A stretch of DNA of 35,803 nucleotides from a virus (IMGVR_UViG_3300021963_000359:1-35803); one strand, 5' to 3'. Numbered from the stretch's first letter, positions 15,141 through 22,207 are shown. Translations and numbers: made by a program. Notes: generated by a model from the letters alone, not told the origin.

Positions 15141-16166
15141 GTGATAGAAAAGAGCGCGAAGCATTATTATAGCGGATTTGAGTTAGATTACAACAATAAG
15201 ACATTTGAAATATTGTTTGACGAACAAGACAATGCAACATTAATGTCCGTATGGGAAGAAGAATTTAAGCAATTTACTGATGTAAATCTGTGTTTAAGTG
15301 GCGGTATAGACAGTCAGTTTTTACTTTACGTGCTGACAACTTTAAAAAAGAATGTAAAGATTTATATTTTTTCATGGCTTTGGGAAGATTGTGTTTTTAA
15401 CAGCCCTGACGTGCTACATGCTATTAGGTTTTGTAAAAAGCATAATCTAGATTACACTAATATAGATATTGATTATAAAAAATTCGTAAATACCGCCCAG
15501 CTGTTAGGTACGTGTAAGAAATACAAAACTAATAGTCCCCAGATCGCACTGCAATTGCATATGCTTGATTTTATTGAAAACAACAATACTACATTTTTAG
15601 GTGCAGATACATCTTTGATGCAGTTTGATTTTAAGAATAATAAAGGTTCTGTGACGGGCATAAATTATCAATTTTTTGCTACCATGCCTTTTTTAAATTA
15701 TTGCAATATTAATAACAGACTTGTAATTAAAGATATTTTTAAAATGACGCCGCTAACACACTACCTGTCTTACAAACAATTTATAGAAACCACTAAAAAA
15801 TATAAGCTCGTATACCCATGTGATTCAGCAAGTGAAACAGTAATGTCAATACAACCTATAAAAAAACTACAGTATGATGATTTAGGTGCTGACAATTACA
15901 TCATGGAACCTTTGTTAAAGAACACTGGATTTGAAATTTTAAAAATGCACTTAGCTAAGGAGTCGGGGATATATAATCAGTATGATATGCTTTATAGATT
16001 TCCTTTACTCGTATCACTAAATTCTGAAGATTGGTACACAGATCTGCGAAAGTTTAAAGTAAAAATTAGACACCCTGCAATGAAGTCATTTTTAACAGAG
16101 TACGAAGAGTTTTGTATGTCGGCTACTGATTTAAAGCAAGTGAACATATATAACTTTATTTTATGA
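15141..16166 (+). CDS. PP-loop ATPase (asparagine-synthetase/QueC-like superfamily)
   Basis: A GTG-started protein of 341 residues. The P-loop-like motif LSGGIDSQFLL with SGGIDS at residues 53-58 is the pyrophosphate-binding signature of N-type ATP pyrophosphatases, which adenylate a carbonyl or carboxyl group before amide or thiol transfer. The following segment IYIFSWLWEDC and the helix with HAIRFCKKHNLDY fit the Rossmann-like core. It lacks an N-terminal glutaminase domain, so it is not a full asparagine synthetase, and it lacks the Cys cluster typical of QueC. Similar stand-alone PP-loop proteins occur in marine phages, function unknown. It faces away from the subtilisin gene and could share its promoter region. 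Substrate (tRNA, base, peptide or glycan) is open. Confidence 0.8.
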   Translation: MIEKSAKHYYSGFELDYNNKTFEILFDEQDNATLMSVWEEEFKQFTDVNLCLSGGIDSQFLLYVLTTLKKNVKIYIFSWLWEDCVFNSPDVLHAIRFCKKHNLDYTNIDIDYKKFVNTAQLLGTCKKYKTNSPQIALQLHMLDFIENNNTTFLGADTSLMQFDFKNNKGSVTGINYQFFATMPFLNYCNINNRLVIKDIFKMTPLTHYLSYKQFIETTKKYKLVYPCDSASETVMSIQPIKKLQYDDLGADNYIMEPLLKNTGFEILKMHLAKESGIYNQYDMLYRFPLLVSLNSEDWYTDLRKFKVKIRHPAMKSFLTEYEEFCMSATDLKQVNIYNFIL

Positions 16167-16172
16167 TAAATA
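16165..16172 (+). promoter_or_regulatory. T4-type late promoter (GATAAATA) for a non-coding transcript
   Basis: GATAAATA overlaps the stop codon of the PP-loop gene. The next open reading frame on this strand starts only at 16359, and a second late promoter lies just before that frame. This promoter would therefore mainly transcribe the structured segment at 16179-16272. Confidence 0.65.
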
Positions 16173-16178
16173 TTATTA

Positions 16179-16290
16179 ACGCCTTAGGACCGTGGTAGTT
16201 TCTACCTCGCAGGCGTCAACAGCGGGAACTGCTGGGCAACAAATGATTCGCTACCATTTGGGTCAGAGTGCCATTAATCATTAATCATTA
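16179..16290 (+). ncRNA. Structured RNA candidate downstream of a late promoter
   Basis: No protein is encoded here, yet the segment is more GC-rich than its surroundings and holds consecutive helices. ACGCC (16179-16183) pairs with GGCGT (16212-16216), enclosing GGTAG-TTT-CTACC (16194-16206) extended by CG/CG. CAGCGG-GAA-CTGCTG (16220-16234, one G-U pair) follows. CAAATG (16240-16245) pairs with CATTTG (16255-16260), and GGCA (16235-16238) with TGCC (16269-16272) closes that arm. It ends in tandem ATTAATC copies (about 16274-16289). I do not recognise the RNA family. A small phage RNA or a structured 5' leader of the gene at 16359 are both possible. Confidence 0.5.
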
Positions 16291-16320
16291 AATATGTAGA
16301 TTACTATACTGCCCAAAACG

Positions 16321-16349
16321 TATAAATATTACATAAGTAATTTTGGGAG
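16321..16349 (+). promoter_or_regulatory. Late promoter, leader hairpin and Shine-Dalgarno of the 55-residue gene
   Basis: TATAAATA (16321-16328) is a perfect late promoter. ATTAC (16328-16332) and GTAAT (16337-16341) form a 5-bp stem with loop ATAA directly after it, and GGGAG (16345-16349) is the ribosome binding site for the ATG at 16359. Confidence 0.65.
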
Positions 16350-16358
16350 TAACAAAAA

Positions 16359-16526
16359 ATGTCGAATAAGACCCCATATGAGATAAGATTGGACCTGGTT
16401 AAAGAAGCCAGAGAAATCTTGCAGGCTAAAGCTAAGAACAACGAAGATATGCCAAGCACCGAAGATATTCTAGCAGAAGCCGAAAAACTCAATGAGTTCG
16501 TTAGTAAAAAACCTAGCGAAAGATAA
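16359..16526 (+). CDS. Small conserved acidic phage protein, 55 residues
   Basis: The frame starts MSNKTPYEIRLDLVKEAREIL and is predicted to be almost entirely helical and acidic. The opening K-T-P-Y-E-x-R-L is a pattern I know from small uncharacterised proteins of T4-like marine phages. It has its own late promoter, a hairpin leader, GGGAG with normal spacing, and a strong terminator 20 bases after its stop codon, so it is a monocistronic late gene. Such compact signals imply an abundant product, perhaps a virion or assembly protein. Function unknown. Confidence 0.75.
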   Translation: MSNKTPYEIRLDLVKEAREILQAKAKNNEDMPSTEDILAEAEKLNEFVSKKPSER

Positions 16527-16546
16527 TAAAAAATAAACTTCTTTTT

Positions 16547-16574
16547 AAATAGGCACAGTGTGCCTATTTTTTTT
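16547..16574 (+). terminator. Rho-independent terminator
   Basis: AAATAGGCAC (16547-16556) and GTGCCTATTT (16560-16569) form a perfect 10-bp stem with a 3-base loop, followed by a T tract reaching 16574. This is the strongest terminator in the window. It ends the transcript of the 55-residue gene and isolates the following tRNA-Thr. Confidence 0.93.
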
Positions 16575-16592
16575 GTCTTTTAAAACCTGTGT

Positions 16593-16600
16593 TATAAATA
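16593..16600 (+). promoter_or_regulatory. T4-type late promoter (TATAAATA) of tRNA-Thr
   Basis: A perfect TATAAATA lies 7 bases before the first base of the tRNA. Transcription should start at or within one or two bases of the mature tRNA 5' end, so little or no RNase P trimming would be needed. Confidence 0.65.
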
Positions 16601-16607
16601 TTTTCAC

Positions 16608-16682
16608 GCCCACTTAGCACAGCGGTAGTGCAACTGATTTGTAATCAGTAGGTCGGGAGTTCAAATCTCTCAGTGGGCACCA
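16608..16682 (+). tRNA. tRNA-Thr (anticodon TGT)
   Basis: The cloverleaf is complete. The acceptor stem is GCCCACT/AGTGGGC, the D stem GCAC/GTGC, and the anticodon stem ACTGA/TCAGT with loop TTTGTAA, reading TGT (decodes ACA). The T arm contains GTTCAAATC, and CCA is encoded at 16680-16682. ACA is a favoured codon in AT-rich phage genes. The tRNA stands between a terminator with a late promoter and the EF-hand gene, whose start lies 20 bases after the CCA. Confidence 0.96.
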
Positions 16683-16702
16683 TGATCATGAGGTATAAAA
16701 TA

Positions 16703-16942
16703 ATGAAGATCTTAGCAATGGTAGCAGTACTAGCCATAAGTTCTGCCACTGCATATGCAGTCGATAGAGTGGCAAGATTTGATCTAAATGCAGACGGAAA
16801 AGTGTCTTATGAAGAATTGACAAGTTTCTGTAAAGTTAGAAAAAGTCTGTTTGAAGTAGCTGATAAGAACAATGACGGATATCTATCAAATAAAGAAATG
16901 AGAGATTCTAAATCCTATCTTTTTAATAGCTGTCAGATCTAA
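16703..16942 (+). CDS. Secreted EF-hand calcium-binding protein
   Basis: I start this at the ATG at 16703, with GAGG about 10 bases upstream; a longer frame would begin inside the tRNA-Thr gene. The 79-residue protein begins with a signal peptide (MKILAMVAVLAISSATAYA) with an A-Y-A type cleavage site after residue 19. Two complete EF-hand loops follow: D27-L-N-A-D-G-K-V-S-Y-E-E38 and D54-K-N-N-D-G-Y-L-S-N-K-E65, each with the D-x-N-x-D-G-x-x-S-x-x-E ligand pattern. Cys43 and Cys77 could form a disulfide. It should be exported and bind two calcium ions. Its role in infection is unknown; envelope modification or calcium handling are guesses. Confidence 0.85.
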   Translation: MKILAMVAVLAISSATAYAVDRVARFDLNADGKVSYEELTSFCKVRKSLFEVADKNNDGYLSNKEMRDSKSYLFNSCQI

Positions 16943-17045
16943 TTATTGTAGAAATACAATTGGGGGTTATTTTATACCAATAAGAACAATGTTCTTTGAT
17001 CTAATAAAATAAGTAGATATAACATACACAGGAAATACACTACAC
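16943..17045 (+). other. Intergenic segment with a short hairpin
   Basis: The 103 bases hold TTGTA-GAAA-TACAA near 16946-16959, a 5-bp stem with a GAAA tetraloop, but no T tract, so it is not a convincing terminator. A Shine-Dalgarno (AGGAAA) lies just before the ATG at 17046. I see no clear promoter. Confidence 0.4.
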
Positions 17046-18005
17046 ATGTCAACAAATCGTAATCAGCGTCGTCAAGCTGCCAAAGCAGAAAAGAACGCTA
17101 ACCCAGTTCAAGAAACAACACAGAATAATCCACCATCTACCGACGATATTATGTATCGATTGTTAGATGCAAAGATCGAGATACCAGTAGGCTTACTGAG
17201 ACAGAAGCACATTTTCATTGCTACACCTTGTTATGGAGGTCAAATCGGTGAACCGTACTTCCGTAGCATGATGCGTCTAGCAATTTTGTGCAATAAATAT
17301 GAAATCAAATATACAATTAGCACACTAGCTAACGAAAGTTTGATTACTCGTGGACGTAATACGCTGGTTAGTTTCTTTATGGAAAATCAAGAAGCTACTC
17401 ACTTGTTCTTTATTGATGCTGATATTGAATTCCAACCAGAAGACTTGTTACGAATGGTAGCATATGATAAGCCTATTACAGTCGGTGCTTATCCTAAGAA
17501 AGCTGTTAACTGGGATAGTATTTTAGCTGCCGCTAGAAATCCTGATCTAGACGAAGATGCCAACAGTATCGAAGGACACAGTTCAAATTATGTTGTTAAC
17601 TTTGATTTCCTAACCGATGAAAACGGTAACCGCACACCACAGGTACAGATTGTCGACAATCTTGTACGCCTGAAAGATGCAGGTACAGGCTTTATGTGTA
17701 TTAGAAAAGATGTAATTCAGCAAATGATGGATGCACATCCGGAGCTCAAATACAACAATGACATTAATGTTGATAAGAAGTTTGAACCCTTTATGTACGC
17801 ATTGTTTGATACAATGATTGATCCAGAATCACGTAGATACCTAAGCGAGGATTACACATTCTGTCGCTTGTGGCAAATGATGGGCGGACAGGTATATTTA
17901 GATCCACGTACAGCACTTAACCACGTTGGTCACTACACATTCCGAGGCAACATTCGTAAGTTGTTTACCGGAGAAAACAAGCACAATAGGAAACCAGCAG
18001 TATAA
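17046..18005 (+). CDS. Glycosyltransferase, GT-A fold
   Basis: This 319-residue protein has a basic, disordered N-terminus (residues 1-30) and then a nucleotide-sugar transferase core: HIFIATPCYGG at 55-65, the helix LITRGRNTLVSFF, and FFIDADIEF with the metal-binding D124-A-D126. The later segment DAGTGFMCIRKDV and the ending with DYTFCRLW are typical of GT-A enzymes that transfer a hexose. Probable donor is a UDP or GDP sugar, which the sequence does not settle. It is followed by a second glycosyltransferase with a TAATG overlap, so the pair probably acts together on phage DNA, virion glycans or host surface glycans. Confidence 0.82.
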   Translation: MSTNRNQRRQAAKAEKNANPVQETTQNNPPSTDDIMYRLLDAKIEIPVGLLRQKHIFIATPCYGGQIGEPYFRSMMRLAILCNKYEIKYTISTLANESLITRGRNTLVSFFMENQEATHLFFIDADIEFQPEDLLRMVAYDKPITVGAYPKKAVNWDSILAAARNPDLDEDANSIEGHSSNYVVNFDFLTDENGNRTPQVQIVDNLVRLKDAGTGFMCIRKDVIQQMMDAHPELKYNNDINVDKKFEPFMYALFDTMIDPESRRYLSEDYTFCRLWQMMGGQVYLDPRTALNHVGHYTFRGNIRKLFTGENKHNRKPAV

Positions 18006-18859
18006 TGACTAAGTCAACTATTTCTGTATTACTACCAACTCGTGGTAGAAGAGAAGTTTTAAAGAGCAGTTTAGAGTCACTAATCTCTAAAGCAAGTGAT
18101 CCAGAGCATGTTGAATTACTGCTTGGTATCGACGATGATGACGAAGGTGTAAAAGAGTACATCGAAAAAGAAATCGCCCCAATGTTGCGAGAGCATCGGG
18201 TAGAGTGTAGAGCTAATATTTTTAAACCACTAGGTTATGAAAATCTTCATGTGTATGTTAATACACTTGCAGGCAGTGCAACAGGCGAATGGCTTTTCTT
18301 TTGGAACGATGACGGGGTAATGGTAACTGAAGGTTGGGACGATGTGATTCGTAGCTATACCGGACAGTTTAAACTCTTGGCACCACACGATAATCACGAC
18401 GGACATCCTTATGCGATCTTTCCTATTGTGCCAAGAGATTGGTTTACACTAATTGATCACCTAAGTCAGAATGCACAGAATGATGCATGGCTAAGTCATA
18501 TTGCTTATATGCTCGATATTTTCGAGCGTATTGATGTTGAATTTATTCATGACCGAGCAGATATCACTGGTAACAATAACGATCCCACTTTCCAAAATCG
18601 TAAGTATATGGAAGGTAATCCAACCGATCCCAAAGACTTCGGACATCCTAGTATGCAACAAGCTCGCGTAGCAACTGCATATAAGATTGCTTGGTTCTTG
18701 AATAAAATCGGACAACATAGCGATTGGTGGGACAACGTTGTTGCCGGCAAGCAGGATCCATTTGAAAAAATGAAATGGACAGCAAATGTCAAAGGTGCTG
18801 GCCAGTTAAACGCTGTTAATAAAAATAAGATTTCTGACGAAGAAACTATCACTTTGTAA
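18005..18859 (+). CDS. Glycosyltransferase family 2-like protein
   Basis: The N-terminus STISVLLPTRGRREVLKSSLESLI is the hallmark of family 2 glycosyltransferases, followed by ELLLGIDDDDEG and, at about residues 97-103, LFFWNDDGVMV with an NDD metal motif in place of DxD. A Trp-rich C-terminal region (KIAWFLNKIGQHSDWWDNVV) follows. At 284 residues it is a compact, soluble transferase without membrane segments. The start overlaps the previous stop (TAATG), so it is coupled to the upstream transferase. Donor and acceptor are unknown. Confidence 0.82.
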   Translation: MTKSTISVLLPTRGRREVLKSSLESLISKASDPEHVELLLGIDDDDEGVKEYIEKEIAPMLREHRVECRANIFKPLGYENLHVYVNTLAGSATGEWLFFWNDDGVMVTEGWDDVIRSYTGQFKLLAPHDNHDGHPYAIFPIVPRDWFTLIDHLSQNAQNDAWLSHIAYMLDIFERIDVEFIHDRADITGNNNDPTFQNRKYMEGNPTDPKDFGHPSMQQARVATAYKIAWFLNKIGQHSDWWDNVVAGKQDPFEKMKWTANVKGAGQLNAVNKNKISDEETITL

Positions 18860-18860
18860 C

Positions 18861-18889
18861 TTGACATTGCATTAATCGTATGCTATTAT
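18861..18889 (+). promoter_or_regulatory. Sigma70-type promoter of the 2OG oxygenase gene
   Basis: TTGACA (18861-18866) and TATTAT (18884-18889) are 17 bases apart. The expected transcription start, 7 bases after the -10 element, is 18896, exactly the A of the second in-frame ATG. There is no Shine-Dalgarno sequence. Confidence 0.78.
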
Positions 18890-18895
18890 ATGCAT

Positions 18896-19444
18896 ATGAT
18901 TAATGCAAATGTCTATCCCATTACAGTTAACAAGGAAGCAAATATATTTGTTTTCAACTTAACTTCTGAAATTGACAGCAACAAGATTGCTAACGATGTA
19001 TTAACATTTAAAGATCAATTTCCAGAAAGAAATAAATCAAACATAATAGGCTGGCACAGTGGGTATTTTGCTCACAAGCAAAGTCACGTCTTTGACGAAT
19101 TAATCAAACTAGTAGAGAGTAAAGCTACTAGTGTAGTTAATGATCAAGATTTCAACATTTCTGTTGTGCAGAGTTGGGCTGTTGTTTATGAAAAGGGGGA
19201 CGGAGCCGCTAAACATTCTCATTCAGACACGCTTATATCAGCGGTCTTTTATGCAGATGTAGAAGCAAATGCAAGTCCTTTAAAGTTTGAGAATGGTTTA
19301 ACTATTTTACCTGAAAAAGGTATGTTGGTTATTTTTCCGGGTTGGGTCAAGCACGAAGTACCTCCAATGAGATTTAATAGTAAGCGCATAGCAATTGCGT
19401 TTAATTTGAACTGTACACTTAAAACATTTGAGGAAAGAATGTAA
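18896..19444 (+). CDS. 2-oxoglutarate/Fe(II)-dependent oxygenase, phage type
   Basis: I place the start at MINANVYPITVNK (18896) rather than the ATG at 18890, because the latter abuts the -10 box and would lie upstream of the transcript start. The 182-residue protein has the double-stranded beta-helix pattern of the 2OG-FeII_Oxy_5 type: KHSHSDTLISAVFY carries the first iron ligands, and KGMLVIFPGWVKHEVPP carries the distal His, followed by RIAIAFN with the 2OG-binding Arg. Such proteins are widespread in marine T4-like phages; their substrates are unknown. The stop overlaps the next ATG (TAATG). The leaderless start is inference from promoter position. Confidence 0.82.
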   Translation: MINANVYPITVNKEANIFVFNLTSEIDSNKIANDVLTFKDQFPERNKSNIIGWHSGYFAHKQSHVFDELIKLVESKATSVVNDQDFNISVVQSWAVVYEKGDGAAKHSHSDTLISAVFYADVEANASPLKFENGLTILPEKGMLVIFPGWVKHEVPPMRFNSKRIAIAFNLNCTLKTFEERM

Positions 19445-19983
19445 TGACTACACATGCAATGATTGATATTGAAACATTAGGCACTAATACTGATTGTGTA
19501 GTTCTTAGTGTTGGTGCAGTAAAATTTGATCCATATACTCTAGCAGAACCACATTCTAAAACACTCTGGCGTCCAGGTGTTGACGAGCAGTTAAAAGCTG
19601 ACCGTAGTGTTGACCAAGGCACACTAGAGTGGTGGAGCAAGCAAGCTGAACACATTCGTGAAGAAGCATTCAGCGAATTTGGGCGTGTTGACCTAGACAT
19701 GTTCTTTAAAGACATTAATCGCTACCTAGTTGGTGTAGATAAGATTTGGTGCCAAGGTCCACAGTTTGATATGGTTATTCTTGAGGATTTGTTTCGACAG
19801 TTTGACCATCATCGTAACTGGGCGTACTGGCAAGTTTGTGATTGTCGCACAATCTTTAACATGATGCCTATAGATCCACGTAAAGCAATTCAGCAAAACC
19901 TACACAGTGCAGACGAAGACTCATACTGGCAGGCAGTATGCGTTCAACGAACCTTTAAACATTTTGGAGTGCAATCACGATGA
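19444..19983 (+). CDS. DnaQ/RNase T-type 3'-5' exonuclease, DexA-like
   Basis: This 179-residue protein starts with MIDIETLGTNTDCVVLSVGAVKFDP, the Exo I motif D8-x-E10 of DEDD exonucleases in the form seen in T4 exonuclease A (DexA) and the Rv2179c family. The Exo II region (KIWCQGPQFDMVILEDLFRQ) and an Exo III-like segment near the C-terminus (HSADEDSYWQAV) complete the metal-binding set. It would degrade single-stranded DNA or RNA from the 3' end. It is coupled to the upstream oxygenase through TAATG and its 3' end overlaps the next gene by 4 bases, so it shares the early transcript. Confidence 0.85.
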   Translation: MTTHAMIDIETLGTNTDCVVLSVGAVKFDPYTLAEPHSKTLWRPGVDEQLKADRSVDQGTLEWWSKQAEHIREEAFSEFGRVDLDMFFKDINRYLVGVDKIWCQGPQFDMVILEDLFRQFDHHRNWAYWQVCDCRTIFNMMPIDPRKAIQQNLHSADEDSYWQAVCVQRTFKHFGVQSR

Positions 19984-20834
19984 ATGACGATGATGATAAT
20001 ATGACATTTGCTATTGGTCACGGCGCAGCCGCCAGTGATACTATTACAATTACCGCAGATGATAACAGCACAATTGATTTGAGTGATATTAAAATTAATG
20101 CTAGTCCTTTTCCAAATAAATTCCAGTGGAACGGATTAGGCGGCGGCCCCGGATGGGCCAGTGTTATTGATTCTTTTAAGTCTACTACTGAGACTAAAAA
20201 CTCTGTAGTATACGATTTAGACATTGATCCTTTAGCGGCCATTATTGAAATCAAAGCTGAAGGACGCTTCCCTGATATCGAACTTATTAAGCGTCACATT
20301 CCTTCTAAAGAAACTAACGAATATGCACAGACAATTCGTGAATACTTCCTCGACAAGGTTGTAACTCAGAAATTAAGCAGTACATATCGCGATACAGATT
20401 TCAAACGCGATATGGTTAAAGCACTTAAACTAAGTGGTAAGCAAGTTTTAGAAGAACATCATATTAAGTTGTTGTACCGGATGCCTGATTTTTACAAAGA
20501 AGACATTTTCTTAGATACTATTGTAGAAAATAACCGTTCATATCCAACTAACAGCAGAGAAACACTTAAAAATGTTTCGCTTACTTATATTGGTAGCCTT
20601 AATTTTTATCGAAGAGGATATCGTGCTAAGAACTTCTACTTTAAGAATTCAGAAGGTTTTGTGTTTTTGATTAGCTCGTCTAATTCCACTAACCTACTTC
20701 CTATCACTAAGATTTTTAATCAGATTAAAACTATGGTAGTATCAGGTACAGCGAATTCTTCAAAGCTCAAAGGACACGATTTTAACATAATTACGCTAGA
20801 ACATAAATATAATGTAGAGGAGTTTACATTTTGA
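19980..20834 (+). CDS. Hypothetical protein, 284 residues
   Basis: I do not recognise this protein. It begins with an acidic segment (MNDDDDN), has Gly-rich WNGLGGGPGWASV around residues 49-61, a helical central region, and a basic, Tyr/Phe-rich C-terminal half (YRRGYRAKNFYFKNSEG). No membrane segment, signal peptide or catalytic motif stands out. It overlaps the exonuclease gene by 4 bases (ATGA) and is followed after one base by another small unknown, so these are co-translated. Its expression with an exonuclease suggests a nucleic-acid-related role, but this is only context. Confidence 0.65.
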   Translation: MNDDDDNMTFAIGHGAAASDTITITADDNSTIDLSDIKINASPFPNKFQWNGLGGGPGWASVIDSFKSTTETKNSVVYDLDIDPLAAIIEIKAEGRFPDIELIKRHIPSKETNEYAQTIREYFLDKVVTQKLSSTYRDTDFKRDMVKALKLSGKQVLEEHHIKLLYRMPDFYKEDIFLDTIVENNRSYPTNSRETLKNVSLTYIGSLNFYRRGYRAKNFYFKNSEGFVFLISSSNSTNLLPITKIFNQIKTMVVSGTANSSKLKGHDFNIITLEHKYNVEEFTF

Positions 20835-20835
20835 C

Positions 20836-21120
20836 ATGGACGAGCAAACAGGCAAAGAACTTCAAGAAGATTTTGCATATATTATCAATGCAGAAAAAAA
20901 CTTAGGATTAGAAACTGGCAACAGTAAGATGACTTTTCTCTTTCAACATGGTGGCACAGTATCTAGGTTTTATTCAGACGATAGAATTGAAGCTACACTA
21001 CCAAAAGATAAAAAATATTTAAAGTTAAAAGCTAAGTATTTTGGAAGTGTTGAAAACAAAGTATGGTTATTTTATCCTTTAGAGTATAAAAAATACCTTG
21101 ACAAAAGTACAAAATCTTAA
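20836..21120 (+). CDS. Hypothetical protein, 94 residues
   Basis: I do not recognise this small protein. The N-terminal third is helical and acidic, the middle (MTFLFQHGGTVSRFYSDDRIEATL) is beta-like, and the C-terminus is Lys/Tyr-rich. No Cys, signal peptide or membrane segment is present. It starts one base after the preceding gene's stop, showing tight operon structure. Confidence 0.55.
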   Translation: MDEQTGKELQEDFAYIINAEKNLGLETGNSKMTFLFQHGGTVSRFYSDDRIEATLPKDKKYLKLKAKYFGSVENKVWLFYPLEYKKYLDKSTKS

Positions 21121-21133
21121 TGTGTGGTAAATT

Positions 21134-21892
21134 TTGACAGACTACGAAAAAGACGTTGCAACTGAGTTGAACGATGCTTTAAATTTCTCGGCATATCCTA
21201 ATCTAAAAGGACAAACAGTCCAGTGGATTAGTGATGATAATGAGGAGAAGTTTAACTATAACCTAACTAATCACCGTAGTAAGTTATTAGAAACAGGAAT
21301 TTCTAACACTGATATCACATACTCTATTAACTCAAACGGATTTAGATCTCCAGAATTTGAACCGGGTGAGTGGATTGCAGTAGCAGGCTGTAGTTTTACT
21401 TTTGGAGTAGGTGTTCCTTTAGAACATACGTGGTCTAAAATTGTTGCAAATCATTTAGGCTTACAATGTGCTAATCTAGGCAAACCTGGCGCCGGACCAG
21501 ATACATGCTTTCGTATGTGCTATCATTGGCTACCTAAGTTACAACCAAAAGCATTAATTTATTTTGAGCCTCCCCCAGGTAGGTTTGAAATACTCAATTC
21601 AACTGTTAAAACAACCAAAGATTCAGGTTTGCACTACGCTAATATACGAACAGTTAGCGAAAAGAAATTTTCAATTTATGCATACTGGTCTAGAAATTTT
21701 TTAAATTTTGAATTGAACTATATTAAAAATAAACTAGCTATACAATATATCTGCGAAAATCTAAATATCCCTATGTATTCGTATAAAGTATACAAGGACA
21801 TTCAGTTTGATAATATGTCTAGAGATTTGCAACACTCGGGCATCTTGGCTAATAAAGATTTTGCAGAAAAAATTTGTCGAGAACATTTTTAA
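21134..21892 (+). CDS. SGNH/GDSL-like hydrolase-fold protein with TTG start
   Basis: This 252-residue protein has, after about 80 residues, [16 protein letters not shown], matching the nucleophile block of SGNH hydrolases with Ser in the G-C-S position, and then [11 protein letters not shown], matching the Gly and Asn oxyanion block. [17 protein letters not shown] strand follows. The catalytic Asp/His near the C-terminus is not obvious; the family ending might be DLQHSG. Similar proteins are frequent in marine phages and could deacetylate or esterify glycans. The TTG start follows the previous gene by 13 bases and has only a weak ribosome binding site. Confidence 0.65.
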   Translation: MTDYEKDVATELNDALNFSAYPNLKGQTVQWISDDNEEKFNYNLTNHRSKLLETGISNTDITYSINSNGFRSPEFEPGEWIAVAGCSFTFGVGVPLEHTWSKIVANHLGLQCANLGKPGAGPDTCFRMCYHWLPKLQPKALIYFEPPPGRFEILNSTVKTTKDSGLHYANIRTVSEKKFSIYAYWSRNFLNFELNYIKNKLAIQYICENLNIPMYSYKVYKDIQFDNMSRDLQHSGILANKDFAEKICREHF

Positions 21893-21900
21893 ATAATTTC

Positions 21901-21928
21901 TTGACAAAAATATAAAACAGTGTATAAT
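21901..21928 (+). promoter_or_regulatory. Sigma70-type promoter of the tRNA/RNA cluster
   Basis: TTGACA (21901-21906) and TATAAT (21923-21928) are 16 bases apart, with TG directly before the -10 box. Transcription would start near 21935, about 20 bases before tRNA-Arg, and probably continues through the structured RNA and tRNA-Leu. Confidence 0.85.
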
Positions 21929-21955
21929 GAAACAATAAATAAAGCGTTACAAAAT

Positions 21956-22032
<77 letters not shown>

Positions 22033-22058
22033 GACAACCGAGGGAAAGACGAGGGCAA

Positions 22059-22163
22059 GGACTAGACGGGGCCAGAGATGTGTTGAAAACCTTGAAAGAG
22101 GTGGCTTCGTGAGGTGCAGTATCAGTAGATACAACTCGACAAAACGAGTGCGGGGTTTAGTCC
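22059..22163 (+). ncRNA. Structured RNA candidate between two tRNAs
   Basis: The 175 bases between tRNA-Arg and tRNA-Leu contain no credible gene but a closed RNA fold. GGACTAGAC (22059-22067) pairs with GTTTAGTCC (22155-22163) over 9 bp including one G-U. Inside lie ACCT-TGAAAG-AGGT (22089-22102), supported by GCCA/TGGC (22071-22074 with 22102-22105), the hairpin GTATC-AGTA-GATAC (22119-22132) and ACTCG-ACAAAA-CGAGT (22134-22149). It resembles the situation in T4, whose tRNA cluster encodes two stable RNAs of unknown function. Its ends also recall the P7 pairing of group I introns, but the rest of that core is absent. The family is unknown to me. Confidence 0.55.
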
Positions 22164-22207
22164 ATTTAATTGCGTAGAATGTATGTTTTAGTATTAAATA
22201 GTTTTAT

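Noticed and set aside
16274-16289. ATTAATC tandem copies as a CRISPR or iteron array
   Set aside because: Only about two short copies are present, with no spacers and no associated genes; they are recorded as part of the structured segment.
16673-16702. Longer start for the EF-hand protein
   Set aside because: The GTG lies inside the tRNA-Thr gene, while the ATG at 16703 has a Shine-Dalgarno and begins a proper signal peptide.
21134-21139. TTGACA as a promoter -35 box
   Set aside because: It is the start region of the SGNH-type gene (TTG ACA), and no -10 box lies 16-18 bases downstream.
22039-22060. RNase P RNA-like stretch (GAGGGAAAGACGAGGGC)
   Set aside because: It superficially recalls the conserved GAGGAAAGUCCGGGC block, but the partner blocks are missing and the region is far too short.
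22059-22163. Group I intron interrupting the tRNA region
   Set aside because: The strands GACTAGAC and TAGTCC look like P7, but both flanking tRNAs are complete, there is no room for P3-P6 upstream outside tRNA-Arg, and no exon junction is evident.
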